This document shows, one piece after another, positions 61,203 through 64,000 of a stretch of DNA of 64,000 nucleotides. Location: the NCBI RefSeq assembly GCF_014651535.1, contig NZ_BMXB01000015.1, forward strand, positions 26,188 to 90,187. Reading direction: 5' to 3'. The notes under the pieces were generated by a model. The model ran no database searches. It saw only the letters and a list, made by a program, of their open reading frames with translations, and had not been told where the DNA came from. The stretch is from Salinimicrobium marinum (lineage in GTDB: Bacteria; Bacteroidota; Bacteroidia; Flavobacteriales; Flavobacteriaceae). The first letter of the stretch is position 1. Each line of letters opens with the position of its first letter. The position numbers and the translations under genes are program-made.

Positions 61203-61362
61203 AAGAATAATGGGCAGTCTATGAAGTAAATGGATAAAATTTTACAGGCTTTTTTTTAGCGTTTTCCTGCTGCTTATTCAATTTTAACGAAATTTTATTT
61301 TCCTTAAATATGTATTGGAAAATTAACACAATAAATTGCAGATAATGCTTAAAAATAAAATT

Positions 61363-61974
61363 ATGAAATACAGATTTTTAAATATAATACTGTTTTTTGT
61401 TTTGACAGGATTTATGTCCTGCCAGGACAAAGAAAACAGGGAAGATTCAAATGTGGATTTAATTCCCGCAGAAGAGAAAAGTGTTGAGGATACAGCGCAG
61501 GACCGACCAATGGAACGGAGTTATACATTGGCAAAAATGCGGGAGAACAATGAACTTAGTTCTTTTACACAAGAGCTGCAACAATCTGGCCTGGAAGAGG
61601 AATTTGAGGGGAAAGAAGGAATTTACACCTTTTTCGCTCCTTCAAATGCTGCTTTTGACAGGATTCCTGCCAGAGATTTGGAGAGAGACAGCAGTGAAGA
61701 TGCTGTAGAAACCAGAAGAGACCGGCTGCGTTATTATATGGTGGAAGGAGATATGACGCTGGGGTATCTACGGGAACAAATTCGTACTTCAGAAGATGAT
61801 GCCTATGAATTCGAGACTGCACTGGGTGAGAAGCTTTGGGCGACGGAAGAAGGAGGGGATATTGTTCTTACGGATGTGCTCGGGAACAAGGCTAGGATCC
61901 TGACTTCAGAAATGGACGAATATCGCGGAGCATATCACGTTATTGACAATGTGTTGCAGCCCGGGGAGGAATAA
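61363..61974 (+). CDS. Fasciclin-domain lipoprotein 1
   Basis: From ATG 61363 the protein has 203 residues with lipobox LTGFMSC. An acidic linker (~22-55) leads to one FAS1 domain (~60-200), with LSSFTQELQQSGLEEEF, the core motif YTFFAPSNAAFDRIP, and the ending YHVIDNVLQP. FAS1 domains are extracellular adhesion or structural folds, and here a surface or periplasmic lipoprotein is likely. Earlier in-frame starts (ATG 61345, TTG 61336) would lengthen the signal peptide. It is the most divergent of three tandem copies and lacks the shared upstream motif. Confidence 0.88.
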   Translation: MKYRFLNIILFFVLTGFMSCQDKENREDSNVDLIPAEEKSVEDTAQDRPMERSYTLAKMRENNELSSFTQELQQSGLEEEFEGKEGIYTFFAPSNAAFDRIPARDLERDSSEDAVETRRDRLRYYMVEGDMTLGYLREQIRTSEDDAYEFETALGEKLWATEEGGDIVLTDVLGNKARILTSEMDEYRGAYHVIDNVLQPGEE

Positions 61975-62034
61975 GGATCCTCTGGAAATTGGTGCAGCTG
62001 GTTCCGTGACGGCTCTTGCGGAATTAGTAAAGCC

Positions 62035-62058
62035 TTTACACTGTTTAACTAAAGTTTA
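62035..62058 (+). promoter_or_regulatory. Conserved motif upstream of fasciclin 2
   Basis: TTTACACTG then TTTAACTAAAGTTTA, ending 72 bases before the ATG. It is copy 1 of a 24-base element found three times at matching intergenic positions. Here the central palindrome is AACTAAAGTT (imperfect). Confidence 0.6.
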
Positions 62059-62130
62059 TATTCAGGAAGGATTGGGCTCGGTTTTTCCATAATATATTGC
62101 ATATCAGTTCTAAAACTAAAACTTTATCTT

Positions 62131-62883
62131 ATGAAAATCAGAGAATCATTATGTGTCATGAGTATCACTTTAGGTCTTTTTGCAGTTACTTCCTGCCAGG
62201 ATAACAGGCAAACTGACGGGAATTCGGTAGATCTTGAAAACTATGAGAATTCCGGCACGACAGAAGATAACGCTATGGAGCAGGAGAGACTGGAAAGGTC
62301 AGACAGCAGTATTTCATCCAGGATAGGGGAGAATCAGGATCTCAGCACTTTTTCACAGGAGATGATCAGGGCAGAACTGGACGATGATTTCAGGCAGGGA
62401 GAAGGTCCTTATACTATTTTTGCTCCTTCCAATGTCGCTTATGATGAACTCTCCCAGGAGGGTGAAAATCAGTTTGAAAATATTGATGCCGAAAGAGCCG
62501 GTGCAAGTATGCACTATCTTGTAATCAATGATGAGCTGACTTCTGAAGAACTGAAAAAGGAAATCCAGGAAGCAAACGGAAGTTATACCATGAAAACGAT
62601 GCAGGGAGAAGAATTAACTGCAACGCTGGATGGGGAGACCCTTGTGCTTCAGGACGCTTCGGGAAACACCGCTACTATTACCGAAGCTGATATGGATGCT
62701 TCCAACGGTACGGTACATGTGATCAACCGACTGTTAAGGCCTTCTGATAATACCCAAAGTGAAGCTAAAAATCAGAACTGGAACCCCCGAAATGATCAGT
62801 TAAATTATGAAGAAGGGGATATAAACAACAATGAAACGAATGCCGCGAATAACAGGGATTCCAGCAGTACCAGTGATTATTAA
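62131..62883 (+). CDS. Fasciclin-domain lipoprotein 2
   Basis: This 250-residue protein has lipobox AVTSC, then QDNRQTDG. The FAS1 domain (~60-205) contains LSTFSQEMIRAELDDDF, YTIFAPSNVAYDELS, and GTVHVINRLLRP at its end. A low-complexity Asn/Ser-rich tail (~210-250: NWNPRNDQLNYEEGDINNNE) follows. It is similar to fasciclin 3 and shares the QGEGPYTIFAPS-type block with it, showing tandem duplication. A rho-independent terminator follows, so each copy can be expressed on its own. Confidence 0.9.
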   Translation: MKIRESLCVMSITLGLFAVTSCQDNRQTDGNSVDLENYENSGTTEDNAMEQERLERSDSSISSRIGENQDLSTFSQEMIRAELDDDFRQGEGPYTIFAPSNVAYDELSQEGENQFENIDAERAGASMHYLVINDELTSEELKKEIQEANGSYTMKTMQGEELTATLDGETLVLQDASGNTATITEADMDASNGTVHVINRLLRPSDNTQSEAKNQNWNPRNDQLNYEEGDINNNETNAANNRDSSSTSDY

Positions 62884-62913
62884 ATACATTGTTCAATGAT
62901 TTACCCCCTTTGG

Positions 62914-62947
62914 AAAGCCTGCAGCTCAAGACCTGCGGGCTTTTAAA
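62914..62947 (+). terminator. Terminator after fasciclin 2
   Basis: AAAGCCTGCAG (62914-62924) pairs with CTGCGGGCTTT (62933-62943), with one T.G wobble, followed by TTAAAG. Confidence 0.75.
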
Positions 62948-62977
62948 GTTTACCTGGCTTTTTGAACTTAATAAATC

Positions 62978-63001
62978 TTTTACAATGTTTAACTTAAGTT
63001 T
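62978..63001 (+). promoter_or_regulatory. Conserved motif upstream of fasciclin 3
   Basis: TTTACAATG then TTTAACTTAAGTTTA, ending 67 bases before the ATG. It is copy 2 of the element, with a perfect AACTTAAGTT palindrome. Confidence 0.65.
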
Positions 63002-63068
63002 AGAGCCCGATGTTTAAAAAAAGAATTCAATCGTCTTATATTATTCTGCGAATCAAATAATTAAACTT

Positions 63069-63725
63069 ATGAAACGAGCTAATTTATTAATGATATTGAG
63101 TATGATCCTTACGTTTGCCATCTCCTGCCAGGATAATAACCGGCAAAACCAGGTGGAGGAGCCTGTGATGGAAGAAACTACCGAAATGGATATGGATGAA
63201 ATGGATGATGACAATGTTTATACGAGAATGCAGGAAGACGATGAATTAAGCACCTACTCCATGGGAATGACACGTGCAGACCTTTCTGATGATTTGAGTG
63301 AGGGAGAAGGACCTTATACCATTTTTGCGCCATCAGATTCAGCCTATGAAGGTCTGACTCAGGAAGAGAAAGACGAACTTCAAAACCAGAACATTCAACA
63401 ACTTGGTGCCAATACGAGTTACCTGGTAGTAGAAAGAGAACTGACGGCAGATTCTTTAAGAAGGTCTATTACCAACGTAGGTGGAGAAATGGAATTAATC
63501 ACCATGCAGGGAGAGCAACTCATGGCCTCGATCCAGGGAGATGATATCGTGCTGAGAGATGGAAATGGTACTACAGCTACCGTAACAGAATCTGACAGGA
63601 TAGCTTCTAACGGAGTAGTGCACGTAATTGACAAAGTATTGCGACCTGTTGATATTTCCCGGAATGATGCTTCAGATCTGATGGGAGTAGATGTAGATGA
63701 AAACAACGGGAATAATATGAATTAG
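63069..63725 (+). CDS. Fasciclin-domain lipoprotein 3
   Basis: This 218-residue protein has lipobox TFAISC, then QDNNRQNQ. An acidic Met/Asp/Glu linker (residues ~30-52, MEETTEMDMDEMDDD) leads to the FAS1 domain (~55-200): LSTYSMGMTRADLSDDL, YTIFAPSDSAYEGLT, and GVVHVIDKVLRP. It is closest to fasciclin 2. It is expected on the outer membrane with adhesion or envelope-stress roles, by analogy only. A terminator follows. Confidence 0.9.
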   Translation: MKRANLLMILSMILTFAISCQDNNRQNQVEEPVMEETTEMDMDEMDDDNVYTRMQEDDELSTYSMGMTRADLSDDLSEGEGPYTIFAPSDSAYEGLTQEEKDELQNQNIQQLGANTSYLVVERELTADSLRRSITNVGGEMELITMQGEQLMASIQGDDIVLRDGNGTTATVTESDRIASNGVVHVIDKVLRPVDISRNDASDLMGVDVDENNGNNMN

Positions 63726-63758
63726 TACTCTGAATGATTTGTAATAATGAATGATAAA

Positions 63759-63799
63759 AGGAAGACTGTATCCGGTTTTTGGAACAGTCTTCTTTTTTA
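63759..63799 (+). terminator. Terminator after fasciclin 3
   Basis: GAAGACTGT and ACAGTCTTC form a perfect 9-bp stem with a loop of about 14 bases, followed by TTTTTTAT. Confidence 0.9.
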
Positions 63800-63810
63800 T
63801 TAGTAACAGA

Positions 63811-63834
63811 TTTACAATCTTTAACTTAAGTTTA
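63811..63834 (+). promoter_or_regulatory. Conserved motif, copy 3, upstream of the next gene
   Basis: TTTACAATC then TTTAACTTAAGTTTA, with the perfect AACTTAAGTT palindrome. It lies after the fasciclin 3 terminator, so it probably serves the gene that starts at 63984. Confidence 0.6.
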
Positions 63835-63983
63835 AAAACGGAAACTATTATGGACGGAAAAATAATATTATATTCAATGGAATTCAAACTGAAGAATATT
63901 ATGAAATACCCATGATTTAGCACACGCAAACACCGATGAGTTTTTTGCTTAAATTTAGGTAAGGATTTAAAAACTTATCATTT

Positions 63984-64000
63984 ATGAAAGCAATTGACTA
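63984..64000 (+). CDS. Possible gene start cut by window edge
   Basis: ATG at 63984 reads MKAID to the window edge. It is preceded by A+T-rich sequence with TAAATTTAG as a possible -7 box and by copy 3 of the conserved motif 150 bases upstream. Five codons cannot identify a product. Confidence 0.35.

Noticed and set aside
1..64000. tRNA or rRNA genes
   Set aside because: I looked for GGTTC.A..CC-type T-loops and rRNA-conserved blocks and found no convincing tRNA or rRNA.

Overview
The window comes from a member of the Bacteroidota, most likely the family Flavobacteriaceae. The evidence is Bacteroidota-type promoters (-7 box TAnnTTTG, often with a TTG 20 bases upstream), A+T-rich leaders with weak Shine-Dalgarno sites, SCNN-type lipoproteins, fasciclin lipoproteins, an UpxY-type NusG paralogue and a Bacteroidota-style Wza/Wzc pair. 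All calls come from reading the sequence; no database search was run.

Bases 1-36,800 are one large exopolysaccharide/capsule locus on the minus strand. Reading in the direction of transcription, it starts with an UpxY/RfaH-like antiterminator (36795-36316), followed by a decayed IS110 copy. A tightly overlapped operon runs from a UDP-sugar dehydrogenase (34156) to a UDP-GlcNAc 2-epimerase (15961) and ends at a terminator. It encodes MurA and MurB homologues, a flippase, a polymerase, five GT-B glycosyltransferases, a CapA-like protein, an ATP-grasp ligase, an acetyltransferase, a two-domain oxidoreductase and a heparinase-family protein. Separate units follow: a WecA-like initiating transferase; a lipoprotein plus a split YjbH-like outer-membrane pair; Wza-Wzc with its own promoter and terminator; and a second sugar cassette with a flippase, WbpD, WbpB, a membrane protein, a GT4, a DUF354 protein and the start of a second epimerase. 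MurA and MurB beside an ATP-grasp ligase suggest a polysaccharide carrying a lactyl (muramic-acid-like) sugar, perhaps amidated.

Bases 36,800-48,000 are accessory and housekeeping DNA. They hold tandem ~190-bp repeats, duplicated intergenic segments, an IS3-family element with a damaged orfB, an SDR, a 51-residue membrane protein, a flavin reductase, kynurenine 3-monooxygenase, a K+/H+ antiporter, MsrA with a lipoprotein, and a decayed IS4-type transposase.

Bases 47,948-50,340 hold the most striking locus. An ECF sigma factor with an extra C-terminal helix-turn-helix is followed after 1 bp by a TnpB/Cas12f-like protein. That protein ends before the third RuvC motif and appears to lack the RuvC-II glutamate, so it is probably not a nuclease. 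Directly downstream are two copies of a structured 52-nt repeat, each followed by different sequence, as expected for guide RNA scaffolds. I read this as an RNA-guided transcription-initiation module. I recall reports of nuclease-dead Cas12f homologues working with sigma factors in Bacteroidota but could not check them. A short promoter-terminator unit and a small XRE regulator lie beside it.

Bases 51,000-64,000 are mostly core genes: a coiled-coil COG1579 protein without its zinc ribbon, a Nif3-like protein, LpxK, a TPR hybrid histidine kinase, GAPDH, lipoyl synthase, an ECF sigma factor, a GT2 and three tandem fasciclin lipoproteins with a shared upstream motif.
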